Positions 18,615 through 26,179 of a stretch of DNA of 64,000 bases are shown here, one piece after another. The DNA lies in NCBI RefSeq assembly GCF_003594885.1, contig NZ_QZEZ01000001.1, positions 434,001 through 498,000 of the forward strand. Reading direction: 5' to 3'. Both the position numbers and the translations under genes were made by a program. The stretch is from Vallicoccus soli (GTDB taxonomy: Bacteria; Actinomycetota; Actinomycetes; Motilibacterales; Motilibacteraceae). Each line of letters opens with the position of its first letter. Position 1 is the stretch's first letter. Below the pieces are notes generated by a model. It worked only from the letters and a program-made list of their open reading frames with translations, searched no databases and was not told where the DNA came from.

Positions 18615-18959
18615 GTGCTCGCCCACCGGGTCGTCGAAGCCCTCGGCGACCCCACGCGCCGGGCGGTCTGGGAGCGCCTGGTCCGGGGACCGGCGTCGGT
18701 CGGCGAGCTCGCGGCGGGCCTGCCGGTGAGCCGGCCCGCTGTGTCGCAGCACCTGCGGGTGCTCGCGGCGGCGCGCCTCGTCGCGGCCACCCCGCAGGGC
18801 GCCCGCCGGGTCTACCGCGCGACGCCCGACGGCGTCGACGCTCTGCGCGCCTGGCTCGACGACCTCCAGCGCTTCTGGGACGACGCGCTCGCCGCGTACG
18901 CCCGCGACCCCGCCCTCCAGCCCGACCGACCCGCCGAGGAGCCCCGTGATGACCCCTGA
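18615..18959 (+). CDS. ArsR family transcriptional regulator
   Basis: 114 residues from GTG 18615. A winged helix-turn-helix covers almost the whole protein: VVEALGDPTRRAVWERLV, ASVGELAAGLPVSRPAVSQHLRVLAAARLV, ARRVYRATPDGVDALRAWL. There are no metal-binding Cys pairs, so it belongs to the group typically paired with AHSA1/SRPBCC proteins. A TTG at 18579 is in frame but is better read as a -35 element. Its last codons overlap the next gene, an SRPBCC protein, so the two form an operon. Confidence 0.88.
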   Translation: MLAHRVVEALGDPTRRAVWERLVRGPASVGELAAGLPVSRPAVSQHLRVLAAARLVAATPQGARRVYRATPDGVDALRAWLDDLQRFWDDALAAYARDPALQPDRPAEEPRDDP

Positions 18960-19434
18960 GACCGCACTGCCGGCCGTGGCCAGCAGCGTCCATGTCCCCG
19001 TGGACCCGACGGCCGCCTTCGACGCCTTCACCGCCGGGATCGACCGCTGGTGGCCGCGCAGCCACTCCGTCGGCTCGGCGCCGCTCGCCCGCGCCGTGGT
19101 CGAGCCCCGCGCCGGCGGGCGCTGGTACGAGGTCGGCGAGGACGGCTCCGAGTGCACCTGGGGCGAGGTGCTCGCGTGGGAGCCCGGCGCGCGCCTCGCC
19201 CTGTCGTGGCGCATCGACGGCTCGTGGCAGGCCGACCCCGACCCCGCGCGGGCCAGCACCGTCACCGTGACGTTCACCGCGGCCGACGGCCCCGACGGCC
19301 GCCCCGGCACGCGCGTGGACCTCGTCCACGACGGCTTCGAGCGCCACGCCCGCGCCGCCGACGAGCTGCGCAGCAGCGTCGCCGCGGACGACGGCTGGCC
19401 GGGGCTGCTCGCGCGTTACGCCGCGACGGCCTGA
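18949..19434 (+). CDS. SRPBCC (AHSA1-like) domain protein
   Basis: 161 residues, helix-grip fold with a hydrophobic cavity. Motifs: ASSVHVPVDPTAAFDAFT, WWPRSHS, PRAGGRWYEVGEDGSECTWGEVLAWEPGARLALSW, and DLVHDGFERH. This is the actinobacterial START-like group commonly co-encoded with ArsR regulators. ATG 18949 has GAGGAG 7 bases upstream; a GTG one codon earlier is also possible. It overlaps the arsR-like gene by 11 bases. Ligand unknown. Confidence 0.85.
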   Translation: MTPETALPAVASSVHVPVDPTAAFDAFTAGIDRWWPRSHSVGSAPLARAVVEPRAGGRWYEVGEDGSECTWGEVLAWEPGARLALSWRIDGSWQADPDPARASTVTVTFTAADGPDGRPGTRVDLVHDGFERHARAADELRSSVAADDGWPGLLARYAATA

Positions 19435-19464
19435 GCCCGGCCCTCCGCCGGCCGTCCCGGGGAC

Positions 19465-19755
19465 TCAGCCGTCGAGCCAGACCCGCAGCAGGTGGAAGGC
19501 GGCCTCCTCGGGCGTGTACCCGAGCTCGGCGGCGCGCGCCTTGAGCTGCTTGCGCATCGCCTTGGGCAGCGGCACGACGAGGTCGACGGCCTTGTCGCCG
19601 TCGCCGGGGAACGGCACGTGCGACGCGCCCTTGGCGCCCTTGCCCTTGGGCTTCGGCGGCAGCTCGGCGCGCAGCGCGGCGAGGTGCGGCGCGGCGGGGT
19701 GCACCGTCGCGTCGGCGGCCCGGCGCAGGGCGGGGCGCGGCTCGGGGTTGCTCAT
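19465..19755 (-). CDS. Small ParA partner, possible RHH protein
   Basis: 96 residues. The first half is a Pro/Lys-rich flexible arm (PPKPKGKGAKG), and the second half VDLVVPLPKAMRKQLKARAAELGYTPEE reads like a ribbon-helix-helix or helical DNA/partner-binding module. Its ATG overlaps the stop of the ParA gene (ATGA), so it is made together with it. By position it should be the adaptor of this ParA system, like ParB or McdB in other systems. The call is inferred. Confidence 0.6.
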   Translation of the reverse strand: MSNPEPRPALRRAADATVHPAAPHLAALRAELPPKPKGKGAKGASHVPFPGDGDKAVDLVVPLPKAMRKQLKARAAELGYTPEEAAFHLLRVWLDG

Positions 19756-20570
19756 CGGGACCTCCTCGTGGCGCCGGCCCGCCCGCCGAGCGGCCCGGAC
19801 GCGCCGTCGATGCCGAGCAGCCGCTCCAGGTAGCCGCCGAGCACCTGCCCCACCTCGCGGGCGCCGGGGGAGCGGTAGGCCTGGACGGGGACGTACGCGC
19901 CGGCGGCCTGCTGCACGGCGGCCCGGTCGGGCAGCGCGGGGGTCAGGAGCAGGTCGTCGTACGCGTCCTCGAGCTCCCGCAAGCGGTAAGCGTGTTCCGC
20001 CGAGCGCGCCCGGACCCGGTTGACCACGACCCCGGCCGGGCGCAGCCTGAGGTTGGAGCTGCGCCGCACGACGTCGACCGCGTCGAGCGCCTGCTGGGCG
20101 CCGTGCAGCGCGAACAGGGTCGGCTCGGTCACGACGAGCGCCCGGTGGCTCGCAGCAAGCGCGTTCCTCGTCAGGTCGCCGAGGGACGGCGGCGAGTCCA
20201 CGAGCACGAGGTCGTAGCCGTCGAGGCCGTCCATGGCGATGCGCAGCCGCAGGGTGCCGTCACGCCCGGCCGAGGGCAGGTCGCGGTTGCGGTGCTCGAG
20301 CGCCCGCTCGGCGACGACGACGTCCACCAGGTCGCCCCAGCCGGAGCGGCTGACCGCCTGGCGCAAGACCCCGGCGCGCGCGTCGGCGAGGACGTCGTTG
20401 CTCGTGTACGTCACCTCGCGCGGGTCGAGGACCGTGGAGGCGTTGGCCTGCGGGTCGAGGTCGACGACGAGCGTGCGCACCCCGCGCTCCAGGGCGGCGC
20501 CGGCGAGGCCCAGGACGACGGACGTCTTGCCCACGCCGCCCTTGAGGCTCACCACGCTCACGACCAGCAC
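19752..20570 (-). CDS. ParA-like partition ATPase
   Basis: 272 residues. Deviant Walker A SLKGGVGKTSVVLGLA at about residues 8-23, Walker A' VVDLDPQANAS, Walker B LVLVDSPPSLGDLTRNAL and a C-terminal helical region with basic residues that would bind nucleoid DNA. Such ATPases position chromosomes, plasmids or protein clusters. No ParB or parS is present here, so it is an orphan system with the small overlapping partner. GTG 20570 starts directly at the MLVVSVVSLKGG strand; no earlier start is useful. Confidence 0.88.
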   Translation of the reverse strand: MLVVSVVSLKGGVGKTSVVLGLAGAALERGVRTLVVDLDPQANASTVLDPREVTYTSNDVLADARAGVLRQAVSRSGWGDLVDVVVAERALEHRNRDLPSAGRDGTLRLRIAMDGLDGYDLVLVDSPPSLGDLTRNALAASHRALVVTEPTLFALHGAQQALDAVDVVRRSSNLRLRPAGVVVNRVRARSAEHAYRLRELEDAYDDLLLTPALPDRAAVQQAAGAYVPVQAYRSPGAREVGQVLGGYLERLLGIDGASGPLGGRAGATRRSR

Positions 20571-20587
20571 GGGCGGACCCTACCGGT

Positions 20588-21928
20588 TCAGCCGGCCACC
20601 TCCTGGTAGCGGCGCAGCGCCTCCTTGCGCTCCTCGCCGTGGTCCACCACCCGCTCGGGGTAGCCCGTGGGCAGCCCGCCGGGCAGGGTCCACGGCTCGT
20701 GCACCGCGCCGCCCGGGACGTCGCGCAGCTCCTCGACGTACCGCCGGACGTAGTCGCCGTCGGGGTCGTGCTGGCGCCCCTGGGTCACGGGGTTGAAGAC
20801 GCGGAAGTACGGCGCCGCGTCGGTGCCGGTGCCCGCGACCCACTGCCAGCCGTGGTTGTTCGACGCGAGGTCGCCGTCGACGAGGTGCTGCATGAAGTGC
20901 CGCGCGCCCAGGCGCCAGTCGAGGTGCAGGTCCTTGCAGAGGAACGAGGCGACGACCATCCGCACCCGGTTGTGCACCCAGCCCTCGGTGAGGAGCTGGC
21001 GCATCCCCGCGTCGACGAAGGGGAAGCCCGTGCGGCCCGCCCGCCAGGCGTCGAGCAGCGCGCCGGCCTCGTCCTGGCGCATGCGGGCCATCTCGGGCCG
21101 GTACGCCTCGCGCGCCGTGCGGGGCTCCTCCCACAGCACGTCGGCGTAGAAGTCGCGCCAGGCGAGCTCCTTGCGGTACGACTCCGCGCCCTCGCCCTCG
21201 TCGTCCCCGAGGTCCGCGAGGACCGTGCGCGGGTGCAGCTCGCCGTACTTCAGGTGCACGGACAGCCGGGACGTGCCGGACAGGTCGGGGCGGTTGCGCG
21301 TCCCGGCGTAGCCGTGCAGCCGCTCGTCGCGGAAGGCGCGCCAGCGGCGGCGCGCGGCCTCCTCGCCGGCGGGCGGCAGGTGCGTGGCCCCGAGGTCGGG
21401 CACGTCCGGCACGCCCTGGTCCTCCAGCGGCCGCACCCAGCGCACGTCGCGCGGCGACCCGGCCGGGGCGTGCCAGCCGACCTGGCGCCACGCGCGGTAG
21501 AAGGGGGAGTAGACCCGGTACGGCGAGCCGTCGGGCTTGCGCACCCGTCCGGGGGCGACGGCGTACGGGGACCCGGTGCGCACGAGCGGCACGCCCGCGT
21601 CGGCGAGCGCGCGCTCGACCCGCCCGTCGCGCTCGCGGCCGTACACGCCGGTGTCCGCGGCGGCGTGCACCGACTCGGCCCCGGCGGCGCGCGCGGCCCG
21701 CACGACCTCCTCGGCGGGGTCGCCCCGCCGGACGACCAGCCCGGTCCGCTCGCGCAGCGCGTCGAGGCTCCGCGCGAGGTACGCCCGCCGCGGCGCCCCG
21801 CTCGTGCCCCACAGCCGGGGGTCGACGACGAAGAGGGGGACGACCTCGTCGGCCTCGGCCGCCGCCAGCAGGGCGGGGTTGTCGGCGAGGCGCAGGTCGC
21901 GGCGGAACCACATGATCCGGGTCGTCAC
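20588..21928 (-). CDS. phr: Deoxyribodipyrimidine (CPD) photolyase
   Basis: 446 residues. N-terminal Rossmann-like photolyase domain (IMWFRRDLRLADNPAL), then a helical FAD domain with SRLSVHLKYGELHPRTV, WRDFYADVLW, GFPFVDAGMRQL, WVHNRVRMVVASFLCKDLHLDWRLG, and NNHGWQWVAGTGTDAAPYFRVFNP. These match class I CPD photolyases, which use light to split cyclobutane dimers. GTG 21928 lies five codons before the conserved WFRRDLR. It is convergent with nothing and follows the ParA gene's start by 17 bases on the same strand. Confidence 0.94.
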   Translation of the reverse strand: MTTRIMWFRRDLRLADNPALLAAAEADEVVPLFVVDPRLWGTSGAPRRAYLARSLDALRERTGLVVRRGDPAEEVVRAARAAGAESVHAAADTGVYGRERDGRVERALADAGVPLVRTGSPYAVAPGRVRKPDGSPYRVYSPFYRAWRQVGWHAPAGSPRDVRWVRPLEDQGVPDVPDLGATHLPPAGEEAARRRWRAFRDERLHGYAGTRNRPDLSGTSRLSVHLKYGELHPRTVLADLGDDEGEGAESYRKELAWRDFYADVLWEEPRTAREAYRPEMARMRQDEAGALLDAWRAGRTGFPFVDAGMRQLLTEGWVHNRVRMVVASFLCKDLHLDWRLGARHFMQHLVDGDLASNNHGWQWVAGTGTDAAPYFRVFNPVTQGRQHDPDGDYVRRYVEELRDVPGGAVHEPWTLPGGLPTGYPERVVDHGEERKEALRRYQEVAG

Positions 21929-21989
21929 GGGGGAAGGGTCCCCGCAACCGGGCGGGTCCGCACGCCGGACCGCCGGCTCGCGGGGCCGC

Positions 21990-22008
21990 GGAGGTGAGGG
22001 TAGCCTTC
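21990..22008 (+). promoter_or_regulatory. Possible IdeR/DtxR iron box
   Basis: The 19-base site starting GGAGGTGAGGG matches 12 of 19 positions of the TTAGGTTAGGCTAACCTAA consensus, including AGGT and the central AGG-TA and CCT. It covers the TAGCCT -10 (22001-22006) that lies 7 bases before the next GTG. IdeR is encoded directly downstream, which supports but does not prove the call. Confidence 0.4.
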
Positions 22009-22013
22009 CCTTC

Positions 22014-23012
22014 GTGCTCGACCAGCCCGTCGCCGACCTGCCCGGCTGCGCCCTCGCGGCCCTGCGCAGCGGCGAGCCGCCCGCGGGCACCGCCACCCCG
22101 ATCCGGTCCTGGGTCGCCCTCGAGCACGACGGCCCGTGGGGCCGCGACGTGCTCGCCCGGGTCCTGGCGGACGTCCTCGAGCCCGGTCCGCGGGCCCGGC
22201 TGCTCGCCGCGCAGCGGGAGGCCGGGCTGCGCCCCCTCCTCGTACGGCGCCCCGCGCCCGAGGGTCGGCGGGTCGGCCCGTCCGGCCCGCCCACGGTCCT
22301 CGTCGGCAGCGCCCGGCGCGGCGCGGCCTGGCTCGAGCGGCTCCCGCTCACGGACCTGCGCGAGCTCAACGACCTCGACCCGGCCGCCGTGGCCCACGGC
22401 GCGGGCGGCCTGGGCGAGCCCGTCGACGGGCCGGTCTTCCTCGTCTGCACGCACGGGGCGAAGGACCTGTGCTGCGCGGTGCGGGGCCGTCCGGTCGCGT
22501 CGGCCGTCGCCCGGGACCACCCCGGGGCCACGTGGGAGTGCACCCACCTCGGCGGCGACCGGTTCGCCGGGAACCTGCTCGTCCTGCCCGACGGCTACCT
22601 GCACGGGCAGCTGGACCCGCAGGGCGCCCGCGAGGTGGCCGCCCAGGCGGCGGCCGGCCGGGTCGTCGTCGGCTCGCTGCGGGGCCACACCCGCGCCAGC
22701 CGCTGGGAGCAGGTCGCGGAGGTCGAGGTGCGTCGGCGCACCGGGCTCACCGGCACCGCGGACGTGGCCCCGGTGCGCCAGGTGCTCCGCCCCGGCGAGG
22801 GCGCCGACGTCGTCGTGCGCGGCGGGGGCCGGCTGTTCACCGTCGCGGTGCGCCTGCGCGACCTGGGCCCGCGCTCCAGCCGGTGCACCGGCCTGCAGGA
22901 GCCGTCCCGGGTCCCCGTGGCCGTCGCGGTCGTCGAGGGCGTCCGCGCGGCGGAGGTGCTCCCGGGGCGCGGAAGCGCACGCCGGGCCGCTCTGTTGCAA
23001 CAATCTGCGTAG
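22014..23012 (+). CDS. Sucrase/ferredoxin-like family protein
   Basis: 332 residues, thioredoxin-like ferredoxin fold. The iron-sulfur motif is VFLVCTHGAKDLCCAVRG followed by WECTHLGGDRFAGNLLVLP (Cys at about residues 143, 150, 151 and 170). A C-terminal domain follows with LRGHTRASRWEQVAEVEVRRR. In actinobacteria these proteins are often found with iron-uptake genes, and a role in ferric-siderophore reduction is plausible. GTG 22014 is 7 bases after a TAGCCT hexamer, implying a leaderless mRNA. Probable target of the adjacent IdeR. Confidence 0.8.
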   Translation: MLDQPVADLPGCALAALRSGEPPAGTATPIRSWVALEHDGPWGRDVLARVLADVLEPGPRARLLAAQREAGLRPLLVRRPAPEGRRVGPSGPPTVLVGSARRGAAWLERLPLTDLRELNDLDPAAVAHGAGGLGEPVDGPVFLVCTHGAKDLCCAVRGRPVASAVARDHPGATWECTHLGGDRFAGNLLVLPDGYLHGQLDPQGAREVAAQAAAGRVVVGSLRGHTRASRWEQVAEVEVRRRTGLTGTADVAPVRQVLRPGEGADVVVRGGGRLFTVAVRLRDLGPRSSRCTGLQEPSRVPVAVAVVEGVRAAEVLPGRGSARRAALLQQSA

Positions 23013-23050
23013 CGCCCAGCGGGTGGGTGCGGCCGCGGACGGAGCAGCGC

Positions 23051-23734
23051 TTGAGCCACGACCTGATCGACACGACCGAGATGTACCTCCGCACGATCTT
23101 CGAGCTGGAGGAGGAGGGGATCATCCCCCTGCGCGCGCGCATCGCCGAGCGCCTCCACCAGAGCGGGCCCACGGTCAGCCAGACGGTGGCCCGGATGGAG
23201 CGCGACGGGCTCGTGACGGTGCAGGGCGACCGCCAGCTCGTGCTCTCCGAGCAGGGGCGGGCCCTGGCCACGCGGGTCATGCGCAAGCACCGGCTGGCCG
23301 AGTGCCTCCTCGTCGACGTGATCGGCCTCGGCTGGGAGGACGTGCACGCGGAGGCGTGCCGTTGGGAGCACGTCATGAGCGAGCAGGTGGAGCGCAAGCT
23401 GCTCGACCTGCTCAAGCACCCGAAGGAGTCCCCGTTCGGCAACCCGATCCCGGGCCTCGAGGAGCTGGGGGAGGGCGTCGACCCGACGCAGGAGCAGGAC
23501 GTGCGCGCGCTGCGCACCGTCGCCGGCCCCTCGCGGGCCCAGGTGGTCGTGCGCCGCATCGGCGAGCCGATCCAGACCGACCACGACCTCATGACGACGC
23601 TGCGCCGCGCGGGCGTCGTCCCCGGCGGGTCGGTGACGGTCCAGGAGTCGCCCGGCGGGGTCCTCGTCGGCTCGCACGGCGAGACCGCCGAGCTGACCAC
23701 CGACGTCGCCGCCCACGTCTTCGTCAGCGCCTGA
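23051..23734 (+). CDS. ideR: Iron-dependent repressor IdeR/DtxR
   Basis: 227 residues. N-terminal winged helix LIDTTEMYLRTIFELEEEG, RARIAERLHQSGPTVSQTVARMERDGLV; metal and dimer region VMRKHRLAECLLVDVIGLGWEDVHAEACRWEHVMSEQVE with the conserved M, C, E and H ligands; and a C-terminal SH3-like domain (about 150-225). Nearly identical in design to mycobacterial IdeR. The TTG at 23051, with GGAG 6 bases upstream, is preferred over ATG 23081 because family members begin with a short LVDTTEMYL-type arm. Regulates iron uptake and storage genes when Fe(II) is bound. Confidence 0.96.
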   Translation: MSHDLIDTTEMYLRTIFELEEEGIIPLRARIAERLHQSGPTVSQTVARMERDGLVTVQGDRQLVLSEQGRALATRVMRKHRLAECLLVDVIGLGWEDVHAEACRWEHVMSEQVERKLLDLLKHPKESPFGNPIPGLEELGEGVDPTQEQDVRALRTVAGPSRAQVVVRRIGEPIQTDHDLMTTLRRAGVVPGGSVTVQESPGGVLVGSHGETAELTTDVAAHVFVSA

Positions 23735-23861
23735 GCCCGGCTCCGGGGCGCCCGGTCCGTCCCGGAGCGCCCCGGTCCGCCCCGCACGCTGCGTGGGCGC
23801 GTCCTGCGGGTCCCCGCATCTCGTGGACGCGGTCCCGCGCGCTGCCCTAGGTTCGCGACCG

Positions 23862-23907
23862 GCGCAGGGCCCCCGGGGTCTCCCCCCCATCCCGCGGGGC
23901 CCTGCGC
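23862..23907. terminator. Bidirectional 12-bp hairpin
   Basis: GCGCAGGGCCCC (23862-23873) pairs perfectly with GGGGCCCTGCGC (23896-23907). It lies in the 207-base gap between the convergent ideR and histidine-phosphatase genes. Confidence 0.65.
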
Positions 23908-23941
23908 TGCCCGCGGCGGGCGGGCGGGCGGCCGCCCGCCC

Positions 23942-24616
23942 TCAGGTGCTGACGGGCGCGTTCCAGACGAGCACCACCCGCCGGTCGTGCTCGTACCCGA
24001 GCAGCGACAGCGTCGCCGGGTCGAGCCGCAGCAGCGCGCCCGCGGCCGCGTCGAGGCCGAGCCAGCGCGCGGCGAGCACGCGCAGCAGGTGCCCGTGAGC
24101 GACGAGCGCCACCGTGGGGTGCTCGCCCTCCAGGCCCTCGGTCACCCGGGCGAGCACCCGGTCGGCGCGGGCGCCCACCTCGTCCGCCGACTCCCCGCCG
24201 GGCGCCCCCCGCTCCCACACCGACCAGCCGGGGTCGCGCCGCTGCCAGTCCTTGGTCGTGATGCCCTCGACCTCGCCGTAGTCCCACTCGCGCAGGTCGT
24301 CGTCGGTGCGGTCCACCCGCAGCCCGGCCAGGTCCGCCGTGCGCCGCGCCCGCTCCAGCGGGCTCGCGACGACGAGCGAGGGCTCGTACGAGGCCACCAC
24401 CGGCGCCGCCGCCCGCGCCTGCTCCTCGCCCCGCTCGGTGAGTGGCACGTCGGTGGTGCCGGTGTGCCGGCCGGTGCGGCTCCACTCGGTCTCGCCGTGG
24501 CGCAGCAGGAGCAGGCGGGGGCGCTGCGGCGGCGCCTGGTCGGGGCGGGCCTCGCCGGAGGCGGGGACGCCGGGGGAGCCGGGGGAGCCGGGGGAGCCGG
24601 GGGTCGTGTCCGTCAC
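23942..24616 (-). CDS. Histidine phosphatase family protein
   Basis: 224 residues. The phosphohistidine motif LLLLRHGETEWS (His about residue 40), the Arg/Glu in WDYGEVEGITT and the second His in LVAHGHLLRVLAARWL are present. This is the phosphoglycerate-mutase-like superfamily; closest members act as phosphatases (acid phosphatase, alpha-ribazole phosphatase), substrate not fixed. The first 30 residues hold a GSPGSPGSPG run made by a 9-base DNA repeat and are probably disordered. GTG 24616 is the longest start; the true start may be later. Confidence 0.85.
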   Translation of the reverse strand: MTDTTPGSPGSPGSPGVPASGEARPDQAPPQRPRLLLLRHGETEWSRTGRHTGTTDVPLTERGEEQARAAAPVVASYEPSLVVASPLERARRTADLAGLRVDRTDDDLREWDYGEVEGITTKDWQRRDPGWSVWERGAPGGESADEVGARADRVLARVTEGLEGEHPTVALVAHGHLLRVLAARWLGLDAAAGALLRLDPATLSLLGYEHDRRVVLVWNAPVST

Positions 24617-24675
24617 ACGACCGACCCTAGGACGTGACCGCAGCGGCGCTCGAGGTCGCGCACACTGGGAGCACC

Positions 24676-26148
24676 ATGCCGATCGATCCCTGGGGCTTCA
24701 CCAAGCACCCCCGCGTCGAGCCGCCCAAGCGCCCCGTGCAGGAGCGCCTGGCGGACTGGGACGTGGTCTACCGCCGCCCGTCCCTGCCGCTCGTGCGCGA
24801 GCAGGCCCGCCGCTGCATGGGCTGCGGCGTGCCGTTCTGCCACGGCGGCTGCCCCCTGGGCAACCTCATCCCGGACTGGAACGAGCTCGTCGGCGACGAC
24901 CGGTGGGCCGACGCCATCGAGCGGCTGCACGCCACCAACAACTTCCCGGAGTTCACCGGGTGGCTGTGCCCCGCGCCCTGCGAGGCCGCCTGCGTGCTGT
25001 CCATCAGCGACCAGCCGGTGACCATCAAGCAGGTCGAGCTGTCGATCATCGACGAGGCGTGGGACCGCGGCCTCGTGGGCCCCAGGCCGCCGGAGCGGCT
25101 CAGCGAGGCCTCGGTCGCGGTCGTCGGCTCGGGCCCGGCCGGCCTCGCCGCGGCCCAGCAGCTCACCCGGGCGGGGCACACGGTCGTGGTGTACGAGCGC
25201 AGCGACGCCCTCGGCGGCCTGCTGCGGTACGGCATCCCCGACTTCAAGATGCCCAAGGGGCACATCGACCGGCGCATCGAGCAGATGCGCGCCGAGGGCA
25301 CCCGCTTCTGCACCGGCCACGACGTCGGCGGCGCGGGCCTGTCCGTGCGCGACCTGCGCGCCCGCTTCGACGCGGTCGTCCTCGCCGTCGGCGCGCTCGA
25401 GCCGCGCGACGTCGCGTACGAGGGCCGTGACCTCGAGGGCGTGCTCCAGGCGATGGACTACCTCCCCGAGGCCAACCGGGTCCTCGCCGGGAAGCGGCCG
25501 GCGCCGCCGGTCGACGCGAAGGGCCGGCACGTGGTCGTCATCGGCGGCGGCGACACCGCCGCCGACTGCCTCGGCACCGCCAACCGGCAGGGCGCCGCCT
25601 CGGTCACCCTCGTCGACCACAACCCGCGCCCGGCGCCCCTGCGGGACTGGATCGCGAACCCGTGGCCGCAGTGGCCGCGCATCGCCCGCCGCTCCCCGGC
25701 CCACGAGGAGGGCGTGCAGGAGGAGTGGGCCACCGAGGTGCTCTCCTTCGTCGGCGACCTCGGCGGGCACGTCCGGGGGGTCCGGGTGCACGAGGTGCGC
25801 CGGACGTACGTCGACGGCCGGCGCGTGTTCGAGCCGGTCGAGGGCACCGAGCGCGAACTGCCGGCCGACCTGGTCCTGCTCGCGGCCGGCTTCGTCGGCA
25901 CCGGCGCGGACGAGCTGCTCGGCGGGCTGGGCGTGGGCGTGACCCCCGAGCGGGGCACCGTGCGCGTGGACGGGCGCTGGGCCACCGACGTGCCCGGCGT
26001 CTTCTCCTGCGGCGACGCCTCGCGCGGTGCCTCGCTCGTCGTCTGGGCGATCGCCGACGGGCGCGCCTGCGCCGCCGCCGTCGACGAGCACCTCACCGGC
26101 GAGCGGCGCCTGCCCGCCCCCGTCACCCCGTCCGACCGCCCCCTCTGA
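24676..26148 (+). CDS. gltD: Glutamate synthase small subunit
   Basis: 490 residues. An N-terminal double 4Fe-4S region, RRCMGCGVPFCHGGCPLGN and CPAPCEAAC, is followed by FAD-binding VVGSGPAGLAAAQQL, NADPH-binding VVIGGGDTAADC, and C-terminal VFSCGDASRGASLVVWAI. It passes electrons from NADPH to the GltB large subunit in ammonia assimilation. ATG 24676 has GGGAG upstream and matches the normal start MPIDPWGFTKH. No gltB is seen within 0.6 kb upstream or in the window, so the partner must lie elsewhere or the protein serves another oxidoreductase. Confidence 0.93.
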   Translation: MPIDPWGFTKHPRVEPPKRPVQERLADWDVVYRRPSLPLVREQARRCMGCGVPFCHGGCPLGNLIPDWNELVGDDRWADAIERLHATNNFPEFTGWLCPAPCEAACVLSISDQPVTIKQVELSIIDEAWDRGLVGPRPPERLSEASVAVVGSGPAGLAAAQQLTRAGHTVVVYERSDALGGLLRYGIPDFKMPKGHIDRRIEQMRAEGTRFCTGHDVGGAGLSVRDLRARFDAVVLAVGALEPRDVAYEGRDLEGVLQAMDYLPEANRVLAGKRPAPPVDAKGRHVVVIGGGDTAADCLGTANRQGAASVTLVDHNPRPAPLRDWIANPWPQWPRIARRSPAHEEGVQEEWATEVLSFVGDLGGHVRGVRVHEVRRTYVDGRRVFEPVEGTERELPADLVLLAAGFVGTGADELLGGLGVGVTPERGTVRVDGRWATDVPGVFSCGDASRGASLVVWAIADGRACAAAVDEHLTGERRLPAPVTPSDRPL

Positions 26149-26152
26149 GCGC

Positions 26153-26178
26153 GGCCGCCCCGGCCCCGGGGGGCGGCC
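26153..26178. terminator. 9-bp hairpin between convergent genes
   Basis: GGCCGCCCC and GGGGCGGCC flank an 8-base loop directly between gltD and the ThrE-like gene stops. Confidence 0.6.
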
Positions 26179-26179
26179 C

